Positions 1 through 8,470 of a DNA stretch of 64,000 nucleotides are shown one piece after another. The stretch spans positions 248,001 through 312,000 of the forward strand of contig NZ_CP139487.1 of assembly GCF_034259205.1 (NCBI RefSeq), written 5' to 3'. The position numbers were made by a program, and so were the translations under genes. A model generated the notes under the pieces. That model ran no database searches. It was not told where the DNA came from and saw only the letters and a list, made by a program, of their open reading frames with translations. The stretch is from Peredibacter starrii. Its GTDB lineage: Bacteria; Bdellovibrionota; Bacteriovoracia; Bacteriovoracales; Bacteriovoracaceae. How positions within the stretch are numbered: the stretch's first letter is position 1; each line of letters begins with the position of its first letter.

Positions 1-106
1 GAAGCGTGCGCTTTTCTGCTGCAGCGAGACATGCACTTAAGTTGACTGAAGTAGTCGTCTTTCCGACGCCACCTTTTTGGTTCGCGATTGCAATGATTTT
101 AGCCAT
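1..106 (-). CDS. parA: ParA chromosome-partitioning ATPase, N-terminal part (cut by window edge)
   Basis: Only the first 35 codons are inside the window; the gene continues past base 1. The visible N-terminus carries the deviant Walker A motif KGGVGKTTT at residues 11-19, preceded by IIAIANQ, which is characteristic of ParA/Soj partition ATPases. ParA uses ATP cycling on nucleoid DNA to move ParB-parS complexes. GAGGAT lies just upstream of the ATG as a ribosome binding site. It follows rsmG by 37 bp on the same strand, the usual rsmG-parA-parB order near origins. Two parS-type palindromes nearby fit this role. A ParA-like MinD is unlikely given the context. Confidence 0.93.
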   Translation of the reverse strand, partial: MAKIIAIANQKGGVGKTTTSVNLSACLAAAEKRTL

Positions 107-143
107 TTAGATCCTCACGAGAATTGTTTTTGAACCCTTATTT

Positions 144-782
144 TTAGAGAAATTCAGAGAGTTTGACAAGCGTTTTAGACGTTCCACGTGGAACATTTTG
201 TGCAGCAAACGAAACCAAGAACCTTTGCTGCGTTCCTGGAACTTTAATCTCTTGATTCTCGAGAAGCTTCCAGTCTTTCTCTAATTTCTTGATCATCGCG
301 CCCTCAAGCTCCACAAAGTTAGGACCTTTATAAAGGAAGACACTTATGTCGGGAGTCGTACGATTAATGATCGGGAGATAGTCCTGAATTGTACCCACGG
401 CCTTGAAAGTGATCGTCGCCGGTTCATCAAACAGGAAGTCCTCAAGACGAGAGTGGACCAGTGTTACGTTGGTAAGACCCAACTTATCCGCAATCAGTTT
501 TACCGCATCGACCTTCTTTCTCTTCGACTCTACTCCCACGAACTGTACATCCGGAAGAAGCTTTGCCAGAGGAAGGATTGGGAAGCCGCCGCCAAAACCC
601 ACGTCTACTACAACTCCACTCTTTTTGATCTCTTTCTGGAAGAGTTCCGACTGCAGGTAGGGATTGATCGAGTCGAGGATCTGCTTATGGTAAAATTCGT
701 CCTGATCTAAGATATTAGTGAGGTTAAGCCCAGCTAAGTCTGTTTTAAGTACATTTAAGTATCGAATTGCGAAATCTAACAT
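144..782 (-). CDS. rsmG: 16S rRNA (guanine-527-N7) methyltransferase RsmG
   Basis: 212 residues, normal for RsmG (GidB), which methylates G527 of 16S rRNA using S-adenosylmethionine. The SAM-binding glycine-rich motif VVDVGFGGGFPILPLA (about residues 57-72) is followed by the acidic loop FVGVESKRKKVDAV. The start ATG overlaps the mnmG stop by one base (TAATG), so the two are probably translationally coupled. Loss of this gene in other bacteria gives low-level streptomycin resistance (family knowledge). Odd feature: the codons for NVPRGT near the C-terminus form a parS-type palindrome, so this stretch may serve both protein and segregation. Confidence 0.96.
   Translation of the reverse strand: MLDFAIRYLNVLKTDLAGLNLTNILDQDEFYHKQILDSINPYLQSELFQKEIKKSGVVVDVGFGGGFPILPLAKLLPDVQFVGVESKRKKVDAVKLIADKLGLTNVTLVHSRLEDFLFDEPATITFKAVGTIQDYLPIINRTTPDISVFLYKGPNFVELEGAMIKKLEKDWKLLENQEIKVPGTQQRFLVSFAAQNVPRGTSKTLVKLSEFL
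180..195. promoter_or_regulatory. parS-type ParB binding site inside rsmG
   Basis: CGTTCCACGTGGAACA: a 14-bp perfect palindrome core (181-194) that matches the bacterial parS consensus family (TGTTNCACGTGNAACA), with one outer base off. It lies within the 3' part of rsmG, 74 bp from the start of parA. Position next to parA and near oriC supports a centromere role. Confidence 0.8.
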
Positions 783-2626
783 TAGAGTGCCTTTGCTGCC
801 ACAACGGCCAGAGTAGCGGGACGAATTCCCTCGATTAGTTTTAATTGTCCGAAGGTATCTGGCTTGATTCGGGCAATTCTTTGCTTACATTCAAAAGAGA
901 TATTGCTGGAAGCAGTGATGGCTTCCCAGTCAATTCTCATATTGTCCATTTTCTTCAATTTGGCGAATTGATCCTCTGAACGTTTGATGTAGCCATCATA
1001 TTTCTTAGAAATGGCCACAGTTCGGATCAAATCGTAGTCCAACATCAGCCCGTGGTGAGAAAGAATGGTTTCCAGGGTGGTAATTGGATTCAACCACGCC
1101 TGACGGAGTATTTCTGAAACACTCATGCGCCTTACGAGTTGTTGTAGCTCACCTTCTCCCGAAAACTGTTTCATCAGGGGAGATTTCTCAGAAATCATAG
1201 TTTCGTCACAAAAGTTCATGAGTTCTTCATACTGGGCGATGAAATCGCGCTGATACTTATCAATAGGAAGATTCAGCATAAAGCTGGTCCTATAGGGGCT
1301 CATTCTAAGCAAAGAATTGTCTTCTCTAATGAAAAGACGGTTCTCAGAGCGTGCAGTGAACAGTCTATATGGCTCATCTCGTGTATTTGAGGTCAAATCT
1401 TCGATCATGACCCCTATATAGGACTCATGCCTACTCAAAATGAGTGGATCAAGTCCTAAAACCGATAAAGCAGCGTTGGCACCTGCGATAAAGCCTTGTC
1501 CAGCGGCCTCTTCGTAGCCTGAAGTACCATTTACCTGGCCCGCGAAGTATAAATTCTCTATTTGAACATGCTCAAGTGTGAGTTTTAGATCAGTCGTATC
1601 GATAACATCGTACTCTACTGCATATCCATAGACTTTAATTTCTGCTTTTTCTAATCCCTCAATCGAACGAACATACTCTTCTTGAACCTCTTTCGGTAGA
1701 GAAGAAGAAATCCCAGACGGATACATCGTATCTAGATCAAGTCCTTCAGGCTCAATGAACACATGGTGAACTTGTTTATCTGGATAGCGATAAGCTTTAT
1801 CTTCAATTGATGGACAATATCTCGCTCCCACACCTTTAATTTGTCCGTTGAACATCGGACTTTTCTCTTTATTGGCGCGAATAATCTCCATAGTGTTCAG
1901 ATTTGTACGGGCAAGCCAGCACGAAACCTGGGAAATATGTCGTTCAAACGGTGTATGAAGGCAGTGAAAGTTACGAACTGTCGAATCAGATGGCTGTTCT
2001 TCTAGTTTTGAGTAATCAATCGTGTCCTTATCTAGCCTAGGAGGAGTTCCGGTCTTAAATCGCTGTGGTCTAGTTTTAATCTCAGCAAAAAGATCCTGAA
2101 GTCCGGCAGATTTATCGCAACCTACTCTACCACCTGCAGTTTGTTCAGAACCCGTATGGAGTTTCCCATTGAGGAAAGTCCCAACTGTCATAATGATCTT
2201 CTTAGCAGTGTAAGTGTTCTGGGCTTTGACCGTAAAGACATCAGTCTTCTCGATTGAGACCACTTTCTCTCGAATCACTGTGATGTTAGGAATAGAAGCA
2301 ATAACCTTCTCGGCCTCCTCGGAATATTTGTCTTTGTCGATCTGTACTCGTGACGACTGAACAGCGAAGCCTTTTGAGTCATTCAGTGTACGGAACTGGA
2401 TCCCGGCTTTGTCGGCCAGTATTCCCATTAGTCCACCAAGTGCATCGAGCTCGCGAACCACTTGTCCTTTCCCAACTCCACCCACTGAAGGGTTACAAGG
2501 AGCCGAGCCAAGTCCGATTCCCGGAATGGTAATGATCGCAACATCTAAGTTAAATTGTGAAGCAATGTAGGCTGCTTCGATACCGGCATGACCGCCGCCG
2601 ACAACCATAATGTCGAAAGTCTTCAT
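782..2626 (-). CDS. mnmG: tRNA uridine 5-carboxymethylaminomethyl modification enzyme MnmG (GidA)
   Basis: 614 residues, the usual length. MnmG binds FAD and, with MnmE, installs the 5-carboxymethylaminomethyl group on U34 of several tRNAs. The FAD Rossmann motif VVGGGHAGIEAAYIA sits at residues 8-22, and the family signatures NPSVGGVGKG (about 45-54), TVGTFLNGKLHTG, KTGTPPRL, and GQVNGTSGYEEAAGQGFIAG are all present. AAGGACAGT precedes the ATG at 2626. Its partner mnmE lies just upstream, separated by 43 bp that contain a parS palindrome. Copies of the 14-bp origin-region motif (1286-1299) and a related CCTATATAGG element (1413-1422) are embedded in the coding sequence. Confidence 0.98.
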   Translation of the reverse strand: MKTFDIMVVGGGHAGIEAAYIASQFNLDVAIITIPGIGLGSAPCNPSVGGVGKGQVVRELDALGGLMGILADKAGIQFRTLNDSKGFAVQSSRVQIDKDKYSEEAEKVIASIPNITVIREKVVSIEKTDVFTVKAQNTYTAKKIIMTVGTFLNGKLHTGSEQTAGGRVGCDKSAGLQDLFAEIKTRPQRFKTGTPPRLDKDTIDYSKLEEQPSDSTVRNFHCLHTPFERHISQVSCWLARTNLNTMEIIRANKEKSPMFNGQIKGVGARYCPSIEDKAYRYPDKQVHHVFIEPEGLDLDTMYPSGISSSLPKEVQEEYVRSIEGLEKAEIKVYGYAVEYDVIDTTDLKLTLEHVQIENLYFAGQVNGTSGYEEAAGQGFIAGANAALSVLGLDPLILSRHESYIGVMIEDLTSNTRDEPYRLFTARSENRLFIREDNSLLRMSPYRTSFMLNLPIDKYQRDFIAQYEELMNFCDETMISEKSPLMKQFSGEGELQQLVRRMSVSEILRQAWLNPITTLETILSHHGLMLDYDLIRTVAISKKYDGYIKRSEDQFAKLKKMDNMRIDWEAITASSNISFECKQRIARIKPDTFGQLKLIEGIRPATLAVVAAKAL

Positions 2627-2650
2627 ACTGTCCTTGGGAAAAATTTGAAA

Positions 2651-2666
2651 TGTTCCACGTGGAACA
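2651..2666. promoter_or_regulatory. parS-type ParB binding site between mnmE and mnmG
   Basis: TGTTCCACGTGGAACA is a perfect 16-bp palindrome that fits the bacterial parS consensus. It fills much of the 43-bp gap between mnmE and mnmG, about 6 kb from oriC. With the 180-195 copy it gives two sites in the first 2.7 kb, next to parA. Confidence 0.9.
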
Positions 2667-2669
2667 ATT

Positions 2670-4043
2670 CTATTTCCCGATACAAAAATTTGAGAAAATA
2701 GAGTTCAAGATTTGATCTGGAGAAACTATACCTATGAGTTCTGAAATACAATGCCCTAGGGCATTTAATTCTTGCGACAAGATAGCTACATCCGTTTCTG
2801 AACGGCTAACTTGTTGATAATTCGTTAATACCTGATTCGTTTGCAATATCAATTGCTTATGTCGATCCAATAATATTGGTTTACCATCAATTGTGTTTAA
2901 ATATTTTTCATTTACAAGCGCATGAAGAGTGGCTTCCCATGTAACCGGTAATGACTTGAGATCAATTGCCCCCATAGGACCAAGTTTTGGATGCATTTTT
3001 ACAACTGCATCGCGGGCCGCCTGGAAACCTGGAAGATCTTCGTGAGTGAATAGCACCAGATCAAAATCATTATTCACAAGTTCATCAAAGCCTTCGATGA
3101 TCTCAAATGGATTCACGAGGAGAATCGAGAAGAAACTATCTTTTAATTTTTTCTTCGTACGCTTAATCCCCTCTGACTCAATCACATCTTCTGACTCACG
3201 AATACCGGCCGTATCAATCAGCTTATATTTCACACCTTCAATTACCATCGTCTCTGCGAGGTAATCTCGAGTGGTTCCGGCAATTGAAGAAACAATCGCT
3301 CTCTCCTCTGAGAGAAGATAATTGAAGAGTGAACTCTTTCCAGAGTTCGGAAGTCCAGCGAGAACAATTTCTGGTTGAATGAGATTATGTTCCATCGGAC
3401 GCACGCGCTTTACCAGTGCTTGAAATTTACGAGCGAATTCCTCGAGTGAATCTGTGTAATACTTATGGGCCGCCTCTTCTCCAATGTCTTCCGCGAAATC
3501 AATTGAGAGTTCGAGGGAAGATTTGTGTTTCAAAAAGAGATCATAGAGTTCTTGATAAACTTCCTGGAGATTTCCACTTAAGAGTGAAAGTCCCTGATCA
3601 AGAGCGTAGCCAGTATTGGCATTTAAAAAGAGATCCAACCCCTCTACTTGAGATAGGGTCAATTTCTTGTTTTTTAGCGCGCGATAAGTGAACTCCCCTG
3701 GGTTCGCCAGGCGACACCCGCCATGGGCCACAAAAAGCTCTAAAATACGCTCAATATTGAGGGTATTACCGTGAACCGAGAGCTCCAGGATGTTTTCCCC
3801 GTTGTAGCTCTTAGGACCTTGGAAATAAGTCAGGCAAATATCGTCGATTGTCTGCCCCTGTAGGACCAGTTTCGTGTAATACACACGGCGTGGTTCTATA
3901 GGACCAGTCAGATCTTTTTCAAAAAATGGGGCGAATTGTGCGAGGGATTTGAAACCGGAGATCCGGATGACCCCCATCGCTGCGTGCGCGTGCGTACAAG
4001 TGCTGCAAGCGATGATTGGATCATCCGAATAAAGAAACTTCAT
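2670..4043 (-). CDS. mnmE: tRNA modification GTPase MnmE (TrmE)
   Basis: 457 residues. The N-terminal folate-binding domain precedes a helical region that is interrupted by the G domain: G1 GLPNSGKSS (about 230), G2 GTTRD, G3 DTAG. The C-terminal FCIGK supplies the family's essential cysteine motif (C-[ILV]-GK). MnmE works with MnmG to modify U34 of tRNAs. Oddity: the G4 position, normally NKxD for guanine recognition, reads THED (in LVLFTHEDLPGF), so nucleotide specificity could be altered. The start overlaps the yidC stop by 4 bp, indicating coupling within the rpmH-rnpA-yidD-yidC-mnmE-mnmG-rsmG run. Confidence 0.97.
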   Translation of the reverse strand: MKFLYSDDPIIACSTCTHAHAAMGVIRISGFKSLAQFAPFFEKDLTGPIEPRRVYYTKLVLQGQTIDDICLTYFQGPKSYNGENILELSVHGNTLNIERILELFVAHGGCRLANPGEFTYRALKNKKLTLSQVEGLDLFLNANTGYALDQGLSLLSGNLQEVYQELYDLFLKHKSSLELSIDFAEDIGEEAAHKYYTDSLEEFARKFQALVKRVRPMEHNLIQPEIVLAGLPNSGKSSLFNYLLSEERAIVSSIAGTTRDYLAETMVIEGVKYKLIDTAGIRESEDVIESEGIKRTKKKLKDSFFSILLVNPFEIIEGFDELVNNDFDLVLFTHEDLPGFQAARDAVVKMHPKLGPMGAIDLKSLPVTWEATLHALVNEKYLNTIDGKPILLDRHKQLILQTNQVLTNYQQVSRSETDVAILSQELNALGHCISELIGIVSPDQILNSIFSNFCIGK

Positions 4044-5506
4044 ACTACAACAGGTGTGTTCTTCGATTTAGCGTTGAAAACCATAAGCTGTTGAAGAATA
4101 CCAAACAAAGTTGAAACGAAAATATAGAGAGATAATCCAGATGGAAGATCTTTCATGATAAATCCGAAAACTAGTGGCATGAAAAGCATAATTTTCTTTT
4201 GAACTGGATCCTGAATTGTATTCGGAGTTAGTTTCTGCTGGAAGAACATCGCAACAGTCATTAACACTGGAAGTACGAAGTATGGATCTTTGTTTGAAAG
4301 ATCTTGAATCCATCCGAAGAACGGAGCATCTACTAGTTCTACAGCAGAATAAAGTACTTTATAGAACGCGAAGAACACTGGCATTTGAAGAAGAAGCGGA
4401 AGACATCCGCCAATCGGGTTTGCACCAGACTTGCGGAAAAGTTCCATTGATTCTTTCTGCATACGAGCAGGATCGTCTTTAAATTTCTCTCTGATTTTTG
4501 TTAGTTCCGGCTGAACCAGTTGAAGTTTTTTCATTGAAACGAAAGACTTGTACTGAAGCGGGAAAGTGATCATTCGAACAACAAGAGTTAGAAGAATGAT
4601 ACAGATACCATAGTTCGGAGTGAAGTTATGGAAGAACTGAAGTCCTTTAAGAATCCAAACAGCGAAGATACCCCACCATCCGAAATCTACTGATTTGTTA
4701 AGCTGGTTACCAAGCTCAGTCAGGTAGTTATATTCTTTTTTAACAAACACCATGTGATAGGTCAGAGATAGCTCTGGCTTATTCGAGAACATGCTAAAAG
4801 TGTTATCAGTTCCATTCTTGTAAATGAGACTTTGTTCTTTATCAAAATAAGTTCCGAAAAGATGGTAATTGAAATCAATACCGGCCCATTTAATGGCACG
4901 GTCACCACTGTCTTCATCACCAGGAAGGTGCTTGTTTAATTTATCAGTGAAGAATGAGAAAAATCGCTCTTGGCCGTTTTCAAGTTTCTTTGCAACCGAG
5001 TTGTAAACGAAACGGTACTTGAATGGCTTCGTAGAAGTAAGAGCGAAATTTGCTCTCCCCTTCTCGTCCAGACCAGTAACAAGTGTCACATCATTTTCAG
5101 CGCTGAAATACTTGTTAGCTTCAGCAGTTTTAGCAAAACGAATTGGGTGAAAACCGTTACCGAAATCAAACTCAACACGCATTGGCTTTTCTTTACCAAC
5201 TGTCGCGCCGAAATCAAAAGCAGCCTGTGGGTTTTCAAAGTTTGTAACAGTAAGTGAGTTATCGAAGCTTACAGTCACACCGTTAGCAGAAAGCGAGAAC
5301 ATCTCGTCTGCCACTGGTTCTATAGGACCAGCAGTTGTGCCTTCAGTTGGAGCGGTAGTGCCCGACTGAACAGGTTGAGTTTTAGCAGTTGGTTCTATAG
5401 GGGCGGTTGCCGCCGGCTTTGGTGGGGCAAAGAAATATTGCCAGCCAAAAAGAATTGCACCAGAAAGGACTACTGCCATCAAGGCATTACGTTGCTCAGA
5501 ACCCAT
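4040..5506 (-). CDS. yidC: Membrane protein insertase YidC
   Basis: 488 residues, of the Gram-negative type: an N-terminal membrane segment (about 8-26), a proline/threonine-rich linker, a large periplasmic domain (about 70-285), then the conserved insertase core with FPLQYKSFVSMKKLQLVQPELTKIREKFKDDPARMQKE and GGCLPLLLQMPVFFAFYKVL. YidC inserts and folds inner-membrane proteins, alone or with SecYEG; clients include F0 subunit c, whose gene lies at 17.9 kb. GGAGATTTAA precedes the ATG. The linker contains two PIEP tetrapeptides, both encoded by copies of the 14-bp origin motif, which suggests that DNA-level constraint shaped this linker. Confidence 0.97.
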   Translation of the reverse strand: MGSEQRNALMAVVLSGAILFGWQYFFAPPKPAATAPIEPTAKTQPVQSGTTAPTEGTTAGPIEPVADEMFSLSANGVTVSFDNSLTVTNFENPQAAFDFGATVGKEKPMRVEFDFGNGFHPIRFAKTAEANKYFSAENDVTLVTGLDEKGRANFALTSTKPFKYRFVYNSVAKKLENGQERFFSFFTDKLNKHLPGDEDSGDRAIKWAGIDFNYHLFGTYFDKEQSLIYKNGTDNTFSMFSNKPELSLTYHMVFVKKEYNYLTELGNQLNKSVDFGWWGIFAVWILKGLQFFHNFTPNYGICIILLTLVVRMITFPLQYKSFVSMKKLQLVQPELTKIREKFKDDPARMQKESMELFRKSGANPIGGCLPLLLQMPVFFAFYKVLYSAVELVDAPFFGWIQDLSNKDPYFVLPVLMTVAMFFQQKLTPNTIQDPVQKKIMLFMPLVFGFIMKDLPSGLSLYIFVSTLFGILQQLMVFNAKSKNTPVVV

Positions 5507-5534
5507 TTAAATCTCCAAAGAAAATATCGATCTT

Positions 5535-5744
5535 TTAGGGTACGGGATCGTACCCACCCGGATGATACGGATGACATTTGCAAATGCGCCGACATGAATA
5601 CCATAAAGCTTTTTGGAAGGTAAACTTTTGAAAGCACTCACGTGAATATTGTGAACAGCTTGGGTAGAAGCGGCACTTCTGCCCTAGAAGTGGCGAAATA
5701 AAATATTGATAAAAGCGAATGAGGAGATCAGCTAGTTTTCTCAT
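5535..5744 (-). CDS. yidD: Membrane protein insertion efficiency factor YidD
   Basis: 69 residues from the ATG at 5744. The conserved YidD motifs are [11 protein letters not shown] and [15 protein letters not shown]. YidD is a small, cationic, membrane-associated protein that assists YidC-dependent insertion (family knowledge). The frame stays open upstream to 5783, but the [21 protein letters not shown] start matches the family N-terminus and length, so the shorter form is chosen. It overlaps the 3' end of rnpA by 17 bp and is followed 28 bp later by yidC, the standard rpmH-rnpA-yidD-yidC order. Confidence 0.94.
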   Translation of the reverse strand: MRKLADLLIRFYQYFISPLLGQKCRFYPSCSQYSRECFQKFTFQKALWYSCRRICKCHPYHPGGYDPVP

Positions 5745-6096
5745 GGCTAACGCATAGCCTTTGGGCCACACGAAGAAAAGCATCTTTTAATTGTTGTTCT
5801 GAATCTGGAGTTTTGGTGATCACAAAAAGCATATCGAGCGGAAGAGCTTTAAGACCTTCGTGAGCACGATACAATTCCTTCATAATTCGCTTGTAGCGAT
5901 TACGATCGTGAGCTTTACCAATTTTACGGGAAACACTGAAGCCGATTCTCGAATGAGACAAAGAAAGGCGTGATGGTTTGTAAAAACAAACTAACGGGTG
6001 AACAAAGCCACGAGAGCTTTGTTCACGCAAATATTCAAAATCTTTTTTATGTGTAAGTTTGAGAGATTTAGAAAAGCCAAGTGAGGCGGGACTCAT
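5728..6096 (-). CDS. rnpA: Ribonuclease P protein component
   Basis: 122 residues. RnpA is the basic protein subunit that helps the RNase P RNA remove 5' leaders from pre-tRNAs. The family signature is [16 protein letters not shown] (RNR motif, about residues 63-78), preceded by [13 protein letters not shown]. It lies 9 bp downstream of rpmH with only a weak ribosome binding site, so it probably depends on coupling with rpmH translation. Its 3' end overlaps yidD. The RNase P RNA gene itself is not in this window. Confidence 0.95.
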   Translation of the reverse strand: MSPASLGFSKSLKLTHKKDFEYLREQSSRGFVHPLVCFYKPSRLSLSHSRIGFSVSRKIGKAHDRNRYKRIMKELYRAHEGLKALPLDMLFVITKTPDSEQQLKDAFLRVAQRLCVSHEKTS

Positions 6097-6105
6097 CTCA
6101 AAAAA

Positions 6106-6264
6106 TTACTTAGATCCTGTAGAAACTGTAAGTTGCTTGCGGCCTTTAGCACGACGACGGCTGATTACTTTTTTACCGCCAGCAGTTGCCATTCTTGCAA
6201 GAAACCCGTGATCACGAAGTCTCTTAAGTTTCTTAGGTTGCCAAGTTCTCTTTTGCATACTCAT
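6106..6264 (-). CDS. rpmH: 50S ribosomal protein L34
   Basis: 52 residues, very basic. It has the L34 signature [27 protein letters not shown], then a lysine/arginine-rich tail ending in STGSK. L34 is a small protein of the large ribosomal subunit. The start at 6264 (MSMQKRT) is chosen over the in-frame ATG at 6258 because AAGGA lies seven bases upstream of it. It is first in the leftward rpmH-rnpA-yidD-yidC-mnmE-mnmG-rsmG run, with a good promoter about 50 bp upstream. Confidence 0.97.
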   Translation of the reverse strand: MSMQKRTWQPKKLKRLRDHGFLARMATAGGKKVISRRRAKGRKQLTVSTGSK

Positions 6265-6310
6265 ATTGAAATCCTTTAACCATATAACGGATAAATTTTA
6301 CGGAAGTCCT

Positions 6311-6339
6311 TTATTACAGGAAAATCCGATCTGGGTCAA
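6311..6339 (-). promoter_or_regulatory. Promoter of the rpmH-rnpA-yidDC-mnmEG operon
   Basis: On the minus strand TTGACC (6334-6339) is separated by exactly 17 bp from TAATAA (6311-6316), a strong housekeeping-sigma arrangement. Transcription would start near 6304, about 40 bp before the rpmH ATG. Confidence 0.75.
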
Positions 6340-6373
6340 TATTATTTATTAATCAAAGCGTCACAGTAAGGTC

Positions 6374-6401
6374 TTGTTAGAGGCCGGCCATTGATTATAA
6401 T
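6374..6401 (+). promoter_or_regulatory. Probable dnaA promoter
   Basis: TTGTTA (6374-6379), a 16-bp spacer, then a perfect TATAAT (6396-6401). The spacer contains the palindrome GGCCGGCC (6382-6389). The predicted start near 6408 leaves a leader of about 50 bases before the dnaA ATG, without an obvious Shine-Dalgarno sequence. Confidence 0.65.
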
Positions 6402-6460
6402 CCCAGGAAGTGTTACCTCTTTCGGACTTTTTTAACCCAAACTCAATCAAATTTATATAA

Positions 6461-8077
6461 ATGACACAAAAGTTTCCTTTTAATCACTTTTTGAAGCTTG
6501 ATGGCCTATCTGAAGGCCCCGCGGCGAAGAAAGTAGATGTGAATCCAGTTATTGTTGAGCAAGCGATCAAGGCCATGAATGTTTCCGCCGAGCCAAAGGC
6601 ACCGGCCAGCGAATTTTCCGGTGATGAGTTAAGAACTCTCACAGACGCCCTACTCGATAACATTAAAAATCTCATTAATCCTAATAAGTTCCATGCTTAT
6701 TTCGCCAATGCCTTCACGGTTTCAGCGATCAAGCACGAGACTGTTGAGATCATGGTGACAACTAGCTTTATTAAAAAGATGGTTGAGACCCATTACCCAG
6801 ACACTATTAAGCAGGCACTGTTTGAAATTCTGGGCAAAAATTACGGAATCGACATTCAGGTTCTGGGCGCACCAACACAAAGTCTGAGCTCAAATGCAGA
6901 AAACATTCTGAACTCTCTTAAGTCTCCAATGCCTTCAAAGAAACCTGAGTCTGTGAAGAACACGACCTTCTTCATTGATGAACTTGAGCCGACGAAAGAC
7001 GATCTCTTTAAGGCAATTGATTCTCAGGTGATTGAACACCAGACAAACAACAACTCAAATCAGATCGATATTAATAAGACGTTCAATAACTTCATTATTG
7101 GACCATCTAACAATATCGCTCACGCACTTTCTCTGGCAGTTGCGAAAGATCCGGGCAAAGCTTATCCGGCCCTCTATATATATGGTAATTCTGGATTGGG
7201 TAAAACTCACTTGATCCACGCCATCGCCAACCACATTCAGATGCATAAACCTAGCATGAGAATTTGTATTACTTCTGCTAACCGTTTTATGAATGAAATG
7301 GTGGACTCAATTATCAAGAAGAACCAGTCGTACGAATTTAAAAAGAAGTACACTGAGCAAACCGACATTTTAATTATTGATGATATCCACGAGTTGAAGA
7401 ACAAAACCACAACTCAGGAGATGTTTTTCCACATTTTCAATGAACTGATTGAGCGTGGAAAGCAGTTGGTGTTCACATCAGATAAAACTCCGAAAGAAAT
7501 CGACGGAATTGAGGACCGTATTCGTACACGTCTCTCTTCTGCCCTACCGGTGGAAATTCAGCAGCCGGATCTGGAAACTCGTATCGCGATTCTTAAAAAG
7601 AAAGCGGTAGAGAAAGACGTCTATTTAAGTGATGACGTGGTTAACCTGGTCGCTAAATGCGTAAAGAGTAACATCCGTGAGCTTGAAGGCTGCTTGATTA
7701 AACTTGGTGCCGTAACGTCGATCCTTAAAGTGGACATCGATCTGGAAGTGGCAAAAGAGCATCTGAAACTTAACGAAGAGCTCGAAAACCAAAAGAACGT
7801 AACAATTGAAACGATCACAAAGACCGTTGCCAATTATTATAAGATCCCGCTTGGGGACATCCGCGGTAAGGCCAAGACGAAAGAAGTGGCCCTGCCTCGC
7901 CAGGTTGCTATGTATCTCGTAAGTAAAATGCTTAAACCGACGTTAAAAGATAATGGCCAGTATTTCTCTGGTCGTGATCATTCAACAGTCCTTCACGCAA
8001 TTAAAACCATTAGCGATCGAATTAAGACTGATGGTTTGTTAGCTCAGCAAGTTCTCGACATCGAGAAACAACTCTAG
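6461..8077 (+). CDS. dnaA: Chromosomal replication initiator protein DnaA
   Basis: 538 residues, about 70 longer than E. coli DnaA. Domain I begins only near residue 56, so there is a roughly 55-residue N-terminal extension; domain II is a long linker (about 140-200). Domain III has Walker A GNSGLGKTH (about 242-250) and Walker B ILIIDDIHE (about 303-311). Domain IV ends with the DNA-binding signature GRDHSTVLHAIKTI. DnaA-ATP binds boxes in oriC and melts the origin. The ATG at 6461 has no clear ribosome binding site; an internal ATG at 6578 is an alternative that would remove most of the extension. A terminator follows at 8103. Confidence 0.97.
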   Translation: MTQKFPFNHFLKLDGLSEGPAAKKVDVNPVIVEQAIKAMNVSAEPKAPASEFSGDELRTLTDALLDNIKNLINPNKFHAYFANAFTVSAIKHETVEIMVTTSFIKKMVETHYPDTIKQALFEILGKNYGIDIQVLGAPTQSLSSNAENILNSLKSPMPSKKPESVKNTTFFIDELEPTKDDLFKAIDSQVIEHQTNNNSNQIDINKTFNNFIIGPSNNIAHALSLAVAKDPGKAYPALYIYGNSGLGKTHLIHAIANHIQMHKPSMRICITSANRFMNEMVDSIIKKNQSYEFKKKYTEQTDILIIDDIHELKNKTTTQEMFFHIFNELIERGKQLVFTSDKTPKEIDGIEDRIRTRLSSALPVEIQQPDLETRIAILKKKAVEKDVYLSDDVVNLVAKCVKSNIRELEGCLIKLGAVTSILKVDIDLEVAKEHLKLNEELENQKNVTIETITKTVANYYKIPLGDIRGKAKTKEVALPRQVAMYLVSKMLKPTLKDNGQYFSGRDHSTVLHAIKTISDRIKTDGLLAQQVLDIEKQL

Positions 8078-8102
8078 TTCTCCACAAACAAACATCCACC
8101 TT

Positions 8103-8142
8103 AAGGGCCGATAACTTTTATTGAGTAGTCGGCCCTTTTTTT
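8103..8142 (+). terminator. Intrinsic terminator of dnaA
   Basis: AAGGGCCGA (8103-8111) pairs perfectly with TCGGCCCTT (8129-8137) across a 17-base loop, followed by a run of seven T (8136-8142). The right arm contributes the first CGGCCC copy of the origin repeat set. Confidence 0.8.
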
Positions 8143-8341
8143 ATGCCCAGTTTGACTACTCGGCCCAACATTCCAACACGTTTTTATGTGGAGGCCTGTT
8201 GATCAACGGCCCATTTGTTCACATTGTGGATAAAAATGTGGATAAAATCGGCCCATCCACGGCCTATTGCAGGTGGCTGTGAGACTTAGCGGAAAGTTGT
8301 TAAGGTTCTATCAAGGGCCTTGGATAAAATGCACGGCCCAT
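8130..8341 (+). repeat. CGGCCC origin repeats
   Basis: Direct copies on the plus strand start at 8130 (CGGCCCTT), 8161 (CGGCCCAA), 8207 (CGGCCCAT), 8249 (CGGCCCAT), 8260 (CGGCCTAT) and 8334 (CGGCCCAT). Start-to-start distances are 31, 46, 42, 11 and 74 bp; all but the 46 are close to whole multiples of 10.5 bp. The copies surround the two DnaA boxes, so they may bind an origin protein on one helix face. Confidence 0.6.
8225..8245 (+). promoter_or_regulatory. Tandem perfect DnaA boxes
   Basis: TGTGGATAA (complement of the consensus TTATCCACA) occurs at 8225-8233 and again at 8237-8245, twelve bases apart and in the same orientation. These are the highest-affinity type of DnaA site. Confidence 0.9.
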
Positions 8342-8470
8342 CAACTCATAACTGAATGATATACGCACATGAAAATTTGGATGAACAAAGGTTGCGTTGA
8401 AGACTTTAGAAGAAATTGCGGATAAGTAGCTAAAATTAAAAGGCGGCGCCCAATCCATCCACACTATCCC

